Below are positions 23,066 through 35,984 of a stretch of 64,000 nt of DNA, one piece after another. This DNA comes from Isoetes taiwanensis. Its lineage: Eukaryota > Streptophyta > Lycopodiopsida > Isoetales > Isoetaceae. The notes under the pieces were generated by a model. It ran no database searches and was not told the origin of the DNA. It saw only the letters and a program-made list of their open reading frames with translations. A program made the translations under genes and the position numbers. Where the stretch lies: positions 4,966,698-5,030,697 of the forward strand of contig JAJEKV010000051.1 of the NCBI GenBank assembly GCA_021234155.1, written 5' to 3'. How positions within the stretch are numbered: position 1 is the stretch's first letter; each line of letters begins with the position of its first letter.

Positions 23066-23265
23066 GACTTTCTATTATTTCAAGAAAAGACTGGTTGGTC
23101 TAGTGGTAGGGAGGTGGGGGGTTTTGGGGGCCAATGTCGGGGTTCAAGTAGGTGGTAAGCCCAAAAATTTTGTCCACCAAACTTGGGAGCTTTTGGGGGC
23201 CAAGGCCCTGGGGCGGCGAGATCAACCCGCGTGGCGCCTCCTCCACCCGTCGGATGGGCGTGGTT
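23066..23265 (+). repeat. tRNA-like SINE copy 8, right of the E1 insertion
   Basis: Starts with the GACTT duplication and TCTATTATTTCAAG. A-box TGGTCTAGTGG is at 23096, then a G-run interval, B-box-like GGGTTCAAGT near 23140, and the shared body with GCGTGGCGCCTCC. The CT tract follows. Confidence 0.8.
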
Positions 23266-24013
23266 CTGAGACTTCCCTCTGTCCCTCCTCTCTCTCTCTC
23301 CCCCTCTCTTCCCTCATCTCTCTTCCCTCTCTCTTCCCCTCTCTCTCTATTTCTCCCCTCTCTCTATCTTTCTCTCTCTTTTCTATTCCTCTCTCTCTTT
23401 CTTCTCCTCCCTCTCTCTTCTCTCTCCTCTCTCTTCCCTCTCCTCTCTTCTCTCTTCCCTCATCTCTCTCTCTCCTCTCTTCTCTCTCTCTCTATCTCTC
23501 CTGTCTCCCCCTTTCTCACTCTTCTCTCTCTCTCTCTATCTATCTCTCCTCTCTCCTCTCTCTCCCCCCTCTCTCTCCTCTCTCTCTCTTTCCTTTTTTC
23601 CTTCTCTCTCTTCTATCTCTCTCCTCTCCTTTATTTCTCCTCTCTCTCTCTATTACTCCCTGTCCCTTCTCTGCTCTCTCCTCTCTCTCTCTCCTCTCTC
23701 TCATCTCTCTTCTTTCCCATCTCTCTCTCCTCTCTCTTCTTTCCCCCCCTCTCCCCCCCTCTCTCTTCCCTCTCTCCTTTCTCTCTTCTCTCTCCTCTCT
23801 CTTTCTTTCGGTTCTCCCTCTCTCTCTTCTCTCTCTCCTCTCTCCTCTCTCTCTTCTCTCTCCTCTCTCTTCTTTTCCCTCTCTCTCTCTTTTCCCCCAT
23901 GTCTCTCCTCCCTCTCTCTCTCCCTCTCCTCTCTCCTCTCCTCTCTCTCTCCATCTCTCTCCCCTCTGTCTTTCCCCTCTTCTCTCTGGCTTTATTCTAG
24001 AACACTCTAGAAG

Positions 24014-24050
<37 letters not shown>

Positions 24051-24395
24051 CCTCTCTCCTCTCTCTCTTTCTCCTCTCTCCTCTCTCTTTCCTCTCTTAT
24101 GTCTCTCATCCCTCTCTTCTCTCTCTCCTCTTTCTCCTCTCTCTCCCCTCTTTTCCTTCTCTCTCTGCTATCTCTCTCCTCTCTCTTTATTTCTCCCCCC
24201 TCTCCCTATCTCTCTCTCTCTCCTCTTTCTCCTCTCTCTCTCATGTCTCTTCTTTCCCATCTCTCTTTCCTCTCTCTTCTTTCCCCTCTCTCTCTCCCTC
24301 TCTCTTCCCTCTCTCTCTTCTCTCAAACTCTCTCCTCTCTTTCTGTCTCTCTCTTTTCTTTTCTCTCCCTCTCTCTCTCTCTCTCCCCTGGTATC
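23266..24395 (+). repeat. CT-rich tracts of higher-order unit 1
   Basis: Two polypyrimidine tracts around an internal landmark at about 23990-24018 (TTTATTCTAGAACACTCTAG then AAGGTCATC). That landmark recurs at about 26873 and 29644 in the next units. No gene. Confidence 0.92.
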
Positions 24396-24471
24396 CTTGT
24401 AGGGGTGGGTGGTCATGAAGAGGGCGTGGTATGTCCTAAGGATCTTTGGCTTGTGCACTCACGGCCATAAA

Positions 24472-24475
<4 letters not shown>
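24396..24475 (+). repeat. Unique spacer in unit 1
   Basis: Non-CT spacer with GTATCCTTGTAGGGGTGGG and CACTCACGGCCATAAAAAA. It has no counterpart in units 2 and 3 that I can see. No gene. Confidence 0.5.
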
Positions 24476-25840
<1,365 letters not shown>

Positions 25841-25844
25841 TTTA

Positions 25845-25862
25845 GAACATTCTAGAAGGTTC
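25845..25862. promoter_or_regulatory. Heat-shock-element-like array
   Basis: GAACATTCTAGAAGGTTC, four perfect units, 114 bp upstream of the A-box at 25959. Confidence 0.5.
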
Positions 25863-25904
25863 TAGGATCATCAAGGCCTTTAATTAACCAAAGGAATTTC
25901 CATT

Positions 25905-26115
25905 GCTCCAGCCTTAACTAAGTATGGACTTCCTATTATGTCAAGAAAAGGGTATGGTTGGTCTAGTGGTAAGGGGGGGGTTTGGGGCCAATGTCCGGGG
26001 TTCAAGTCGTGGTAAGCCAAAAATTTTGTCCACCAAACTTGGGGCTTCAGGGGGCCAAGGCCACGGGCGGACGAGATCAAGCCGCGTGGCGCCTCCTCCA
26101 CCGTCGGATGGGATC
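25905..26115 (+). repeat. tRNA-like SINE copy 9
   Basis: Leader GCCTTAACTAAGTATGGACTT, A-box TGGTCTAGTGG at 25959, G-run interval, B-box GGTTCAAGTC near 25999, body with CCGCGTGGCGCC in place of the intact G-box. Starts higher-order unit 2. Confidence 0.8.
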
Positions 26116-27252
26116 TTTTCTATTTTTGTCCCTCCTCTCTCCTCTATCTCCCCTCTCTCTCTCCCCCCTCTCTCTTCCCTCTCTCCTCTCGCTCTCTCTT
26201 CCCTCTCTCTTCCCTCTCTCTCTATTTCTCCCCTCTCTCTATCTTTCTCTCTCTTTTCTATTCCTCTCTCTCTTTCTTCTCCTCCCTCTCTCTTCTCTCT
26301 CCTCTCTCTTCCCTCTCTCTCTTCTCTCTTCCCTCATCTCTCTCTCCTCTTCTCTTCTCTCTCTCTCTCTCTCTCCTGTCTCCCCCTTTCTATCTTCTCT
26401 CTCCTCTCTCTATCTCTCTCTCCTCTCTCTCTCTCTCCCCCTCTCTCCTCTCTCTCTCTTTCCTTTTTTCCTTCTCTCTCTTCTATCTCTCTCCTCTCCT
26501 TCTATTTCTCCTCTCTCTCTCTATTACTCCCTGTCCCTCTCTCTGCTCTCTCTCTCTCTCTCTCCTCTCTCTCATCTCTCTTCTTTCCCATCTCTCTCTC
26601 CTCTCTCTTCTTCCCCCCTCTCTCTCCCCTCTCTCTTCCTCTCTTCTTTCTCTCTTCTCTCTCCTCTCTCTTCTTCTCTCTCTCTTTCAGTTCTCCTCTC
26701 TCTCTTCTCTCTCCCTCTCTCTTCTTTCCCTCTCTCTCTCTTTTCCCCATGTCTCTCCTCCCTCTCTCTCTCCTCTCCTCTCCTCTCTCTCCTCCCTCTC
26801 TCTCTCTCCTCTCTCTCCTCTCTCTCTCTCCCATCTCTCTCCCCCTCTGTCTTTCCCTCTTCTCTCTCTAGCTTTATTCTAGAACACTCTAGAAGGTCAT
26901 CTCTCTCTCTCTCTCCTCTCTCTTCTTTCTCTCCCCTCTCTCCTCTCTCTCTTTCTCCTCTCTCCTCTCTCTTTCCTCTCTTATGTCTCTCATCCCTCTC
27001 TTCTCTCTCTCCCTTTTTCTCCTCTCTCTCCCTCTTTTCTTCTCTCTCTCTCTCTCCTCTCTCTTTATTTCTCCCCCTCCCTATCTCTCTCTCTCCTCTT
27101 TCTCCTCTTCTCTCTCATCTCTCTTCTTTCCCATCTCTCTCTCTCCTCTCTCTTCTTTCCCTCTCTCTCTCCCTCTCTCTTCCTCTCTTCTCTCAAACTC
27201 TCTCCTCTCTTTTCTGTCTCTCTCTCTTTTTCTTTCTCTCCTCTCTCTCTCT

Positions 27253-27288
<36 letters not shown>

Positions 27289-27760
27289 AGATTTTTCTCT
27301 CTTCTCTCTCTCCTTTTTTTCCTTCTCTCTCTCTCTCTCTCTTTTTCTCTCTCTCTATCTTTCTCTCTCTTTTCTATTCCCTCTCTCTCCCCCCTCCCCT
27401 CTCTCCTCTCTCTCCCCTCTTCCCTCTCCTTTCTCTCTTCTCCCTCCTCTTTTCTCTCCTCTCATCTCATCTCTCTCTCTTTTTCCTCTCTCTCCTATCT
27501 CTCTCCTCTCTCTTTATTTCTCCCCTCTTCCTATCTCTCTCTCTCTTCTCTGTCTCCCCCTCTCCCTCCTCCTCTCTCTTCTCTCCCTCTATCTCTCTTC
27601 TCTCTCCTCTCTCTTCTTTCTCTCTCCCGTCTAACATTTCAAAATTTTGAACACCTGACCATCTAGAACACTCCAGACCATTCCATTTTCACCACTTGCA
27701 AACTTTTAAAAAACTTTCTATTTTTAGAGATTCTAGATGCCTACCCTCTCTCCTCTCTCT

Positions 27761-27812
<52 letters not shown>

Positions 27813-27823
27813 CCTCTTCCCTC

Positions 27824-27855
<32 letters not shown>

Positions 27856-28039
27856 CTCCTCTCTATTTCTCTCTCTCTCTTATCTCCCTCTTCCCTCTCT
27901 CTTCTCTCTCTTCTCTCTCCTCTGTGCTCTTCTCTCTATCTCCTCCCTCTCCTCTTCTCTCTCTCCCCTCTCCTCCTCTCTCTCTCTCTCTCTCTCCTGT
28001 CTTCTCTTTCTCCTCTCTCTCTCTCTCCCTCCCCCCCCC

Positions 28040-28073
<34 letters not shown>

Positions 28074-28085
28074 CTTCTCTTCTTC

Positions 28086-28119
<34 letters not shown>

Positions 28120-28598
28120 CTCCTCTCTATTTCTCTCTCTCTCTCTTCTCTCTCTCTTCCCTCTCTCTTCTCTCTCTTCTCTCTCCTCTGTGCCTCTCTC
28201 TCTCTCTCCTCCCTCTCCTCTCTTCTCTCTCTCTCCTCTCTCCTCTCTCTCTCCTCTCTCTCTCCTATCTCTCTATTTCTCCCCTCTCTCTATCTCCTCT
28301 CTCCTCTCTCCTATCTCTCTCCTCTCTCTCTCCTCTCTCTCCTCCCTCTCCTCTCTCCTCTTTCTCCTCTCTCTCTCTCCTATCTCTCTCTCCTCTCTCT
28401 CTATTTCTCCCCTCTCTCTATCTCCTATCTCTCTCCTATTTCTCTATCTCCTATTTCTCTATCTCCTATTTCTCTCCTCTCTCTCTATTTCTCCCCTCTC
28501 TCTCTACCTTTCTCTCTCTTTTCTATTCCTCTCTCCCTCTTCTCCTCCTATCTCTTCTCTCTTCTCTTTCCCTCCTCTCTCTTCTCTCTCTAGTTTTT
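26116..28598 (+). repeat. CT-rich tracts of higher-order unit 2
   Basis: Same order as unit 1: CT tract, landmark at about 26873-26900, CT tract, spacer at about 27634-27745, CT tract. All Ser/Leu/Pro and Arg/Glu frames are repeat artefacts. Confidence 0.92.
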
Positions 28599-28602
28599 TT
28601 TA

Positions 28603-28620
28603 GAACATTCTAGAAGGTTC
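28603..28620. promoter_or_regulatory. Heat-shock-element-like array
   Basis: GAACATTCTAGAAGGTTC, four perfect units, 111 bp upstream of the A-box at 28714. Confidence 0.5.
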
Positions 28621-28659
28621 TAGGATCATCAAGGCCTTTAATTAACCAAAGGAATTTCC

Positions 28660-28890
28660 ATTGCCCCAGCCTTAACTAAGTATGGACTTCCTATTATTCA
28701 AGAAAAGACTGGTTGGTCTAGTGGTAAGGGTGGGGGGTTTGGGGGCCAATGTCCAGGGTTCAAGTCCGTGGTAAACCAAAAAAATTTTGTCCACCAAACT
28801 TGGGAGCTTTTGGGGGGCCAAGGCCCACGGACGGCCGAGATCAAGCCACGTGGTGCCTCCTCCACCGTCGGATGGACGTGGACTACAGAC
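28660..28890 (+). repeat. tRNA-like SINE copy 10
   Basis: A-box TGGTCTAGTGG at 28714, G-run interval, B-box GGTTCAAGTCC at 28757-28767, body with CCACGTGGTGCC. It opens unit 3, which is later interrupted by LINE-b and LINE-c. Confidence 0.82.
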
Positions 28891-29876
28891 TTCCCTCTGT
28901 CCATCCTCTCTCCCCTCTCTCTTCCCTCATCTCTCTTCCCTCTCTCTTCCCTCTCTCTCTATTTCTCCCCTCTCTCTATCTTTCTCTCTCTTTTCTATTC
29001 CTCTCTCTCTTTCTTCTCCTCCCTCTCTCTTCTCTCTCCTCTCTCTTCCCTCTCTCTCTCTTCTCTCTTCCCTCATCTCTCCCTCTCCTCTCTTCTCTCT
29101 CTCTCTCTATCTCTCCCTGTCTCCCCCTTTCTATCTTCTCTCTCCTCTCTCTATCTCTCTCTCCTCTCTCCTCTCTCTCCCCCCTCTCTCTCCTCTCTCT
29201 CTCTTTCCTTTTTTCCTTCTCTCTCTTCTATCTCTCTCCTCTCCTTCTATTTCTCCTCTCTCTCTCTATTACTCCCCTGTCCCCTTCTCTCTGCTCTCTC
29301 CTCTCTCTCTCCTCTCTCTCATCTCTCTTCTTTCCCATCTCTCTCTCCTCTCTCTTCTTTCCCCTCTCTCTCCCCTCTCTCTTCCCTCTCTTCTTTCCCT
29401 CTTCTTTCTCCTCTCTCTTCTTCTCTCTCTCTTTCAGTTCTCCTCTCTCTCTTCTCTCTCCTCTTTCTTCTTTCCCCTCTCTCTCTCTTTTCCCCATGTC
29501 TCTCCTCCCTCTCTCTCTCCCTCTCCTCTCTCCTCTCTCTCCTCCCTCTTCTCTCTCTCTCCTCTCTCTCCTCTCTCCTCTCTCATCTCCTCTCTCTCTC
29601 CCATCTCTCTCCCACTCTGTCTTTCCCTCTTCTCTCTTTAGCTTTATTCTAGAACACTCTAGAAGGTCATCTCTCTCTCTCTCCTCTCTCTTCTCTTCTC
29701 TCTCCTCTCTCCTCTCTCTCTTTCTCCTCTCTCCTCTCTCTTTCCTCTCTTATGTCTCTCATCCCTCTCTTCTCTCTCTCCTCTTTCTCCTCTCTCTCTC
29801 CCCCCTCTTTTCCTTCTCTCTCTCCTATCTCTCTCCTCTCTCTTTATTTCTCCCCCCTCTCCCTTTGGTGAGCCCG
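28891..29876 (+). repeat. CT-rich tracts of higher-order unit 3, proximal half
   Basis: CT tract, landmark at about 29644-29672, CT tract, then a sharp edge at about 29876 where LINE-b begins. Confidence 0.92.
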
Positions 29877-30240
29877 GATGGGGAAGCAGAATGGTTAGAG
29901 ATGTTAGATAATGACGAGTTAGAGATATCAGGGTGGAATAGGATTTCAGACGACAGTGTGAAATGGCCGACTCCACAAGGCCGTCATGTCTTGCATTTGT
30001 GTGGTGGTTTTGAGATGGTGATTTTTCAATGATACGACTAGATATCCGGGTTACGGAAAAGCGAACTTGTAAAAATGCAAGTGTTGTAGACTACATCATT
30101 GCTAAGCCGTCTTTCGCTAAACATATTGTTAGTTTGACAGTTGGAGATGAAAATGAGAACTCTGATCATGTGCCTGTGTCCATAGAAATAAGCGTACAGT
30201 GTCAATATAGACAACAGGGTGCTTCACTAAAGGTAAGCGG
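29877..30240 (+). pseudogene. LINE-b endonuclease C-terminal part
   Basis: GRHVLHLCGGFEMVI near 29980 matches the conserved strand of exonuclease/endonuclease/phosphatase-fold LINE endonucleases. After a frameshift, SVVDYIIAKPSF (about 30080) and SDHVPVSIEI (about 30160) follow. The SDH motif supplies the catalytic Asp-His pair. The N-terminal half is missing through 5' truncation. Confidence 0.7.
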
Positions 30241-31059
30241 ATATACTTAAAATATGATAAAGGCGGGAGGGTATAGTAAAATGTGCATAAAAAGTTGCAT
30301 CCCTTGTTTGGCCTAATCTGATCTGAGGAAATGAGTGATGCAATGACTATGATTTTGACTCAATCTGGCGGCCAATTTGTTTTATTTCTTATCATACGTG
30401 CGGGGGCTACCTTGCAATGCATGGTTTGATCGCGGAATGCAAGCAACAAAGGTTAAGATTTAAATTAGCACAAAGGGGTGAATAAGGTACATGAAAGAAA
30501 GGTTTATATTCAAATGCTTAAAAGCAAGAAGCGGGCATATCGCACAAAAGAATAGGAAAATGGTGGAAGAGTTGTTGGCTGAACCTAAAAATTTTGGAAG
30601 AGGCTTAAAACTGCGCAATATAGGGCTGATGGGTTGCATGTTGAGGCTTTGATAGCACATGTGCGGAAGCTATATAATGTACACAGGGTTGAAGGTACGA
30701 TGGTAGAAAAGCAGAGGATGTGCTTACTTTTTACTATCAATGACATACTGAGGATGGACTTAAGAGGCTTGCTAATGGTAAAGCGGCGGATGCTTGTGGC
30801 CTTATGGCTGAAATGCTTAAATGGGCTGGAGAAGAAGTTGCAAATAAGATTGTGGATATGTTTAATATGGCAGTGAGAGATGGGTTTCCCATGTCTTGGC
30901 AGGTGAATAGGGTTGTGCCATTGCATAAATCGGGGGGATGAAGCTGATCGAGGGAAACTATCATTACCATCATGGTTAGTAGTCTTTATGCAAAATTGTT
31001 TGCTTCCATACTTGGCGTAAAATTAGCATTTGGAAAGAGCATAATGTCGAGGCTTGATG

Positions 31060-31545
31060 GGGCAAGCGGGTTTTAGATCCAAGAAGTCCCTCTTGATCAT
31101 CTGGTTACTCTCCGGACTATGATGGACTCGGTTATTGGTAAAAGGAAACCTATGTTTGCTACATTTGTAGATTTCAGTAAAGCTTTTGATATGGTGGATA
31201 GGCGAAATTTGTGGCGCAGGATGGTGGATTTGAGGATCCCATCAAGCCTTAGGCATGCTGTAAGTGTACTTTATAAGAAAGTACTTGTACAATTATCATT
31301 TCCTTTTCTAGGATCATGTGATGAAGTGGTAGAAAGCAATATGGGGGTGAAGCAGGGATGTCCGTTGTCACCTACTTTGTTTGGTCTATTTATAGACCAG
31401 CTTGAAGGATGGATACGAGCACATGGAGGAGATGGTACACCTCTGAATGGGTACGTTTTTAAGCTTTTACTATATGCTGATGATGTGGTCTTTGCTTTCT
31501 CGAGCATAGAAGGGATGCAAACTCATCTAGATGTGCTTTCATAAG
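31060..31545 (+). pseudogene. LINE-b reverse transcriptase core
   Basis: Open for 141 codons from 31119. FATFVDFSKAFDMVDRRNLW carries motif A with its Asp at 31170. MGVKQGCPLSPTLFGLFID is motif B, and YADDVV at 31473-31490 is motif C with both catalytic Asp. The frame breaks before 31119 and after 31544, so no full product is made. Confidence 0.85.
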
Positions 31546-31639
31546 ATTACGTGATGCTATGGGTATGCGGGTGAATCTGGATAAGACCAAAATTTTGTGG
31601 TTTTGGGCGAGTAAAGGCGGATCATGTTCATTTCGATTA

Positions 31640-32703
31640 TATGGGTAAGCAAGTGGAGATTATGGAGAATTATAAATATTTAGGCTTGATTGTAGATAAG
31701 AGCCCTAAGCGGAATCAATTTGTTGAACATAGAGTGAATCTTTGGCTTAAAGGCATTATATGCCATGAGAGAAAGTGTGTGAGTGCTGATATTTGGAATT
31801 TTGAAATGGGCGTATGCTTTATAAAGTGCTTGTGCAGACTGTAGTGCTCTATGGATGTGAAGTTTGGGGGCCTGGACTTGCTAATGACAGATGGAAGAAG
31901 GTGGAAAAGATACAAAAGAAGTTCTTTCATACTGAGTTGGGTACTAAAATGCAGACACCCTATGACATGATGTTAGTAGAGTCTTGGGGATGATGTCACT
32001 TGAGGCTGAAGCTCTATGCAGGTTGCTACGCTATGTGTGCAAGGTTTTGTATGATATACCCGGTCAATAGTTTGCCCGGACATGCTCTAGAAGAAACCAG
32101 GGAATAAAGGATGGTATCACGGATGTTACTAAGTGGCTTGTGAAATGGGGGATGAATATTGATGAGTTATGGATGCACAAGAAAGATATTGATAGCTGGG
32201 TTAAGACGAGTTTTCTAAATAAGTCATGGAGCGTGCCGGCTGTAAAGAAAGAATATTATAGGAATCACATGAATCCCTCTTTTCAGGAAGCACAATATCT
32301 CAGGGAACCCATATCAGTGAAGTACAGGCAAGCAATTGCTAGAATCCGGTTAAGCTCACATCATCTTGGTGTAGAAGTTGGGAGATGGGCGGACATTGCA
32401 CATGAATATAGATGTTGTAAAATATGTGATGCAGGGGTAGTGGAGGATGAGGCGCATGTTTTGCTCTTTTGTGATGCCTATTCCGATATAAGAGCAAAGT
32501 ATGGGATTGATGTGGATTCACTTAGTGATTTTTTTCGGTACCCAGGTTCATGTATTGGAGGGTGTATTGTTGAGATTCTTAAGCATAGAGAGGAATGGTT
32601 GAAAAGGAAAAATGTGGAGGAGATAGAGGTAGAGGAGCCCAGTGTATTATTCTCAGAGGATGCACTGGATGATTTGTTTTATGACTTTGATTGTGATGTG
32701 TAA
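31640..32703 (+). pseudogene. LINE-b C-terminal domain with CCHC motif
   Basis: ENYKYLGLIVDKSPKRNQF near 31660 is the thumb region, followed by a frameshift. From 32140 a 187-codon frame carries C-x2-C-x9-H-x4-C (CKICDAGVVEDEAHVLLFC near 32416), preceded by RIRLSSHHLGVEVGRW. LINE-c has the same block. The stop at 32701-32703 is 50-odd bases from the element end. Confidence 0.8.
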
Positions 32704-32758
32704 ACGTCTCATAGGCCTGGCGGTCTCGAAGACGTAATAATAAATTTCATTTCATTTC

Positions 32759-32864
32759 TCTCCTCTTTCTCCTCTCTCTCTCATCTCTCTTCTTTCCCAT
32801 CTCTCTCTCCTCTCTCTTCTTTCCCCTCTCTCTCTCTCCTCTCTCTCTTCCCTCTCTCTTCTCT

Positions 32865-32923
<59 letters not shown>

Positions 32924-33456
32924 CTTGGGTTTTCTCTCTTCTCTCTCTCCCCTTTTTTCCTTCTCTCTCTCCTATCTCTCTCCTCTCTCTCTATTTCTCC
33001 TCTCTCTCTCTATCTTTCTCTCTCTTTTCTATTCCCCCCTCTCTCTCTTCTCCCTCCTCTCTCCTCTCTCTCTCCTCTCTCTTCCCTCTCTCCTTTCTCT
33101 CTTCTCCCTCCTCTTTCTCTCCTCTCTCTCATCTCTCTCTCCCCTCTTTTCCTTCTCTCTCTCCTATCTCTCTCCTCTCTCTTTATTTCTCCCCCCTCTT
33201 CCTATCTCTCTCTCTCTTCTCTGTCTCCCCCCTCCCTCCTCCCTCTCTCTCTTCTCTCCCTCTATCTCTCTTCTCTCTCCTCTCTCTTCTTTCTCTCTCC
33301 CGTCTAACATTTCAAAATTCTGAACACCTGACCATCTAGAACACTCCAGACCATTCGATTTTCACCACTTGCAAACTTTTAAAAAACCTTCTATTTTTAG
33401 AGATTCTAGATGCCTACCCTCTCTCCTCTCTCTTCTCCTCTCTCTCTCTCTCTCTC
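32759..33456 (+). repeat. CT-rich tract between LINE-b and LINE-c
   Basis: Unit 3 continues: CT tract, spacer at 33303-33418 (the CACTTGCAAACTTTTAAAAA landmark), then 40 bp of CT up to the LINE-c edge. Only this 0.7 kb separates the two LINEs. Confidence 0.9.
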
Positions 33457-34929
33457 TTGGAGAAATTAGAGGTGCCAGAACAATTACGGGCAGCAGTGCA
33501 AGTATTATATGAAAAGGTATTGATACAGCTTTCCTTTCCCCTCTCTGTAGAAAACCCAGAATATATTGATAGCAATATGGGGGTCAAGCAGGGCTGCCCA
33601 ATGTCTCCCACTCTGTTTGGATTGTTCATTGACAGTCTTGAGGGCTGGTTACATGACAATTGCCCAGAGGGGACAGATATTTACGGCTATGTGGTGCAGA
33701 TACTAATGTATGCTGATGACGTAGTTATTTTTGCCAGATCACCAGAACACATGCAGAAACATTTAGATGGGCTGGCCCGCTTCTGTGATACCACGGGAAT
33801 GCAAGTGAACTTGGATAAGACAAATATCATGACAGTAGGGGCACTTAAACAGGAATTATTTCAATATAAGGGAGCTCTGGTGAATACCTGTGATTCCTAT
33901 AAGTACTTGGGGTTGATTTTCCACAGGAACCATAGATGGAACATGTGCATACAGCAGAGAATCGATGGGAGTTATAAGGCTCTTTATGCTATGCAGAGCC
34001 TATGCCGAGAAGCACATTTATGGTCTTGGTCACTTAAGCAGAAACTTTTTGTTTCACTAGTACAGAGTGTAGCATTATATGGCAGTGAGATATGGGGGCC
34101 TAGCCTCTCACAGGGATTATGGGATGATTTAGAGCAAATTCTAAAGAAATTCATACGCCTTGAGATAGGGGTAAAAGCTCAGACTCCATATCAAATGATG
34201 TTAACTGAATGTGGGCTAATGCCTTTAGAAGGAGAAGCGTTAGTCAGATGCATTAGATACCTGAAAAAAGTGGATACCATGGACATCACAAGACTCCCTC
34301 ACACGGCCCTTTTGGTTAGCAAGGATAAAGGATGGTTTCAAGATGTTGTAAGATGGCTAAGGAAGTGGGATATTACTTGGGCGCAGGAGGCACTTCTGGT
34401 AGGCAATAACTTGAGACAATGGGTTTTTGGTAAGGTATACAAGAAGATGTGGTCTCAACCTAAAACAAAAATGATTCTATACAGGCAAAGCATGAATCCT
34501 AGTTTGGGAATAGCCAAGTACCTACATGAGAACATCTCTATAAAGAAAAGGCATGCAATAGGACGAATACGTCTTAGCTCGCATCATTTGGGAGTGGAAA
34601 CTGGTAGATGGGGACATGTTATCCCTAGGATGGAGAGATATTGTAAGATTTGCGGGGAAGAACAAATAGAAGATGAAGAACATGCATTGCTTCATTGTAG
34701 TGCTTATGATGCATTAAGAGCACAACATGGGATTAATGTCCAAGATCTTTGTACCTTCTTTACCTTGGGAGGAGATAAGATTGGGGCATATATATTAGAA
34801 TTGATGAGATGTAGAGAGAATTGTCTGAAGAGATTGAATAACATTATAGAGGATGATAATATGTTGAGTGAGAGTGACGAGTTAGATGAGGATTCTGAAA
34901 CTCATCTACTCTTTTATGATGATGTGTAA
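33457..34929 (+). CDS. LINE-c ORF fragment: RT motifs B-C to C-terminus
   Basis: Open for 490 codons with no internal stop. The first codon is TTG at the truncation edge, so there is no native start and no expected product. RT motif B is MGVKQGCPMSPTLFGLFID. Motif C is YADDVV, YADD at 33709-33720. The thumb region has SYKYLGLIF. A zinc motif CKICGEEQIEDEEHALLHC lies at 34642-34698 (C-x2-C-x9-H-x4-C), likely nucleic-acid binding. An acidic tail precedes the stop. Endonuclease and RT motif A are lost. Confidence 0.85.
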   Translation: MEKLEVPEQLRAAVQVLYEKVLIQLSFPLSVENPEYIDSNMGVKQGCPMSPTLFGLFIDSLEGWLHDNCPEGTDIYGYVVQILMYADDVVIFARSPEHMQKHLDGLARFCDTTGMQVNLDKTNIMTVGALKQELFQYKGALVNTCDSYKYLGLIFHRNHRWNMCIQQRIDGSYKALYAMQSLCREAHLWSWSLKQKLFVSLVQSVALYGSEIWGPSLSQGLWDDLEQILKKFIRLEIGVKAQTPYQMMLTECGLMPLEGEALVRCIRYLKKVDTMDITRLPHTALLVSKDKGWFQDVVRWLRKWDITWAQEALLVGNNLRQWVFGKVYKKMWSQPKTKMILYRQSMNPSLGIAKYLHENISIKKRHAIGRIRLSSHHLGVETGRWGHVIPRMERYCKICGEEQIEDEEHALLHCSAYDALRAQHGINVQDLCTFFTLGGDKIGAYILELMRCRENCLKRLNNIIEDDNMLSESDELDEDSETHLLFYDDV

Positions 34930-34986
34930 AAGTTTGGTTGTCTTTTAGGCCTTTGAGGCCTCCCAAAGACTTAATACACTTCACTT
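33457..34986 (+). mobile_element. 5'-truncated LINE, LINE-c
   Basis: Starts abruptly after CT repeat within the RT domain and ends after a 57-bp 3' UTR, where CT repeat resumes. Same family as LINE-b: shared GVKQGCP motif, shared C-x2-C-x9-H-x4-C block, similar 3' end. Its retained reading frame is intact, so it is probably the youngest of the three. Confidence 0.87.
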
Positions 34987-35592
<606 letters not shown>

Positions 35593-35601
35593 TTTTTTTT
35601 A

Positions 35602-35619
35602 GAACATTCTAGAAGGTTC
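35602..35619. promoter_or_regulatory. Heat-shock-element-like array
   Basis: GAACATTCTAGAAGGTTC, four perfect units, 111 bp upstream of the A-box at 35713. Confidence 0.5.
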
Positions 35620-35654
35620 TAGGATCATCAAGGCCTTTAATTAACCAAAGGAAT

Positions 35655-35935
35655 TTCCATTGCCCCAGCCTTAACTAAGTATGGACTTCCTTTATTTCAA
35701 GAAAAGACTGGTTGGTCTAGTGGTAAGGGTGGGGGGTTTGGGGGGCAATGTCCAGGGTTCAAGTCCGTGGTAAACCAAAAAAATTTTGTCCACCAAACTT
35801 GGGAGCTTTTGGGGGGCCAAGGCCCACGGACGGCCGAGATCAAGCCACGTGGCGCCTCCTCCACCGTCGGATGGGTGGACTACAGACTCACGCACGCACG
35901 CACTCACTCACGGACACTATTTTCTTATTATATAT
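35655..35935 (+). repeat. tRNA-like SINE copy 11, last of the array
   Basis: A-box TGGTCTAGTGG at 35713, G-run interval, B-box GGTTCAAGTCC at 35756-35766, body with CCACGTGGCGCC, ACTC/ACGC repeat tail and GACACTATTTTCTTATTATA. No CT tract follows: the array stops here. Confidence 0.82.
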
Positions 35936-35984
35936 AAAGAAGACTATATATCTGATGTATATATATATATGTTCTTATGTTTCG

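Larger units (their letters stand above)
29877..32758 (+). mobile_element. 5'-truncated LINE, LINE-b (endonuclease C-terminus to 3' end)
   Basis: Non-LTR retrotransposon flanked on both sides by CT repeat. It holds the end of an apurinic-type endonuclease, a reverse transcriptase with its catalytic motifs, and a C-terminal zinc motif. A very short 3' UTR ends in TTTCATTTCATTTC. Frameshifts and stops interrupt the coding region. It replicated by target-primed reverse transcription; this copy is dead. The RT wording (GVKQGCPLSPTLFG) is not that of the usual plant L1 lineage. Confidence 0.85.

Noticed and set aside
25982-27634. 550-codon Ser/Leu-rich frame starting in tRNA-like copy 9
   Set aside because: Same cause; it runs from the repeat body into CT tract and parallel frames are also open.
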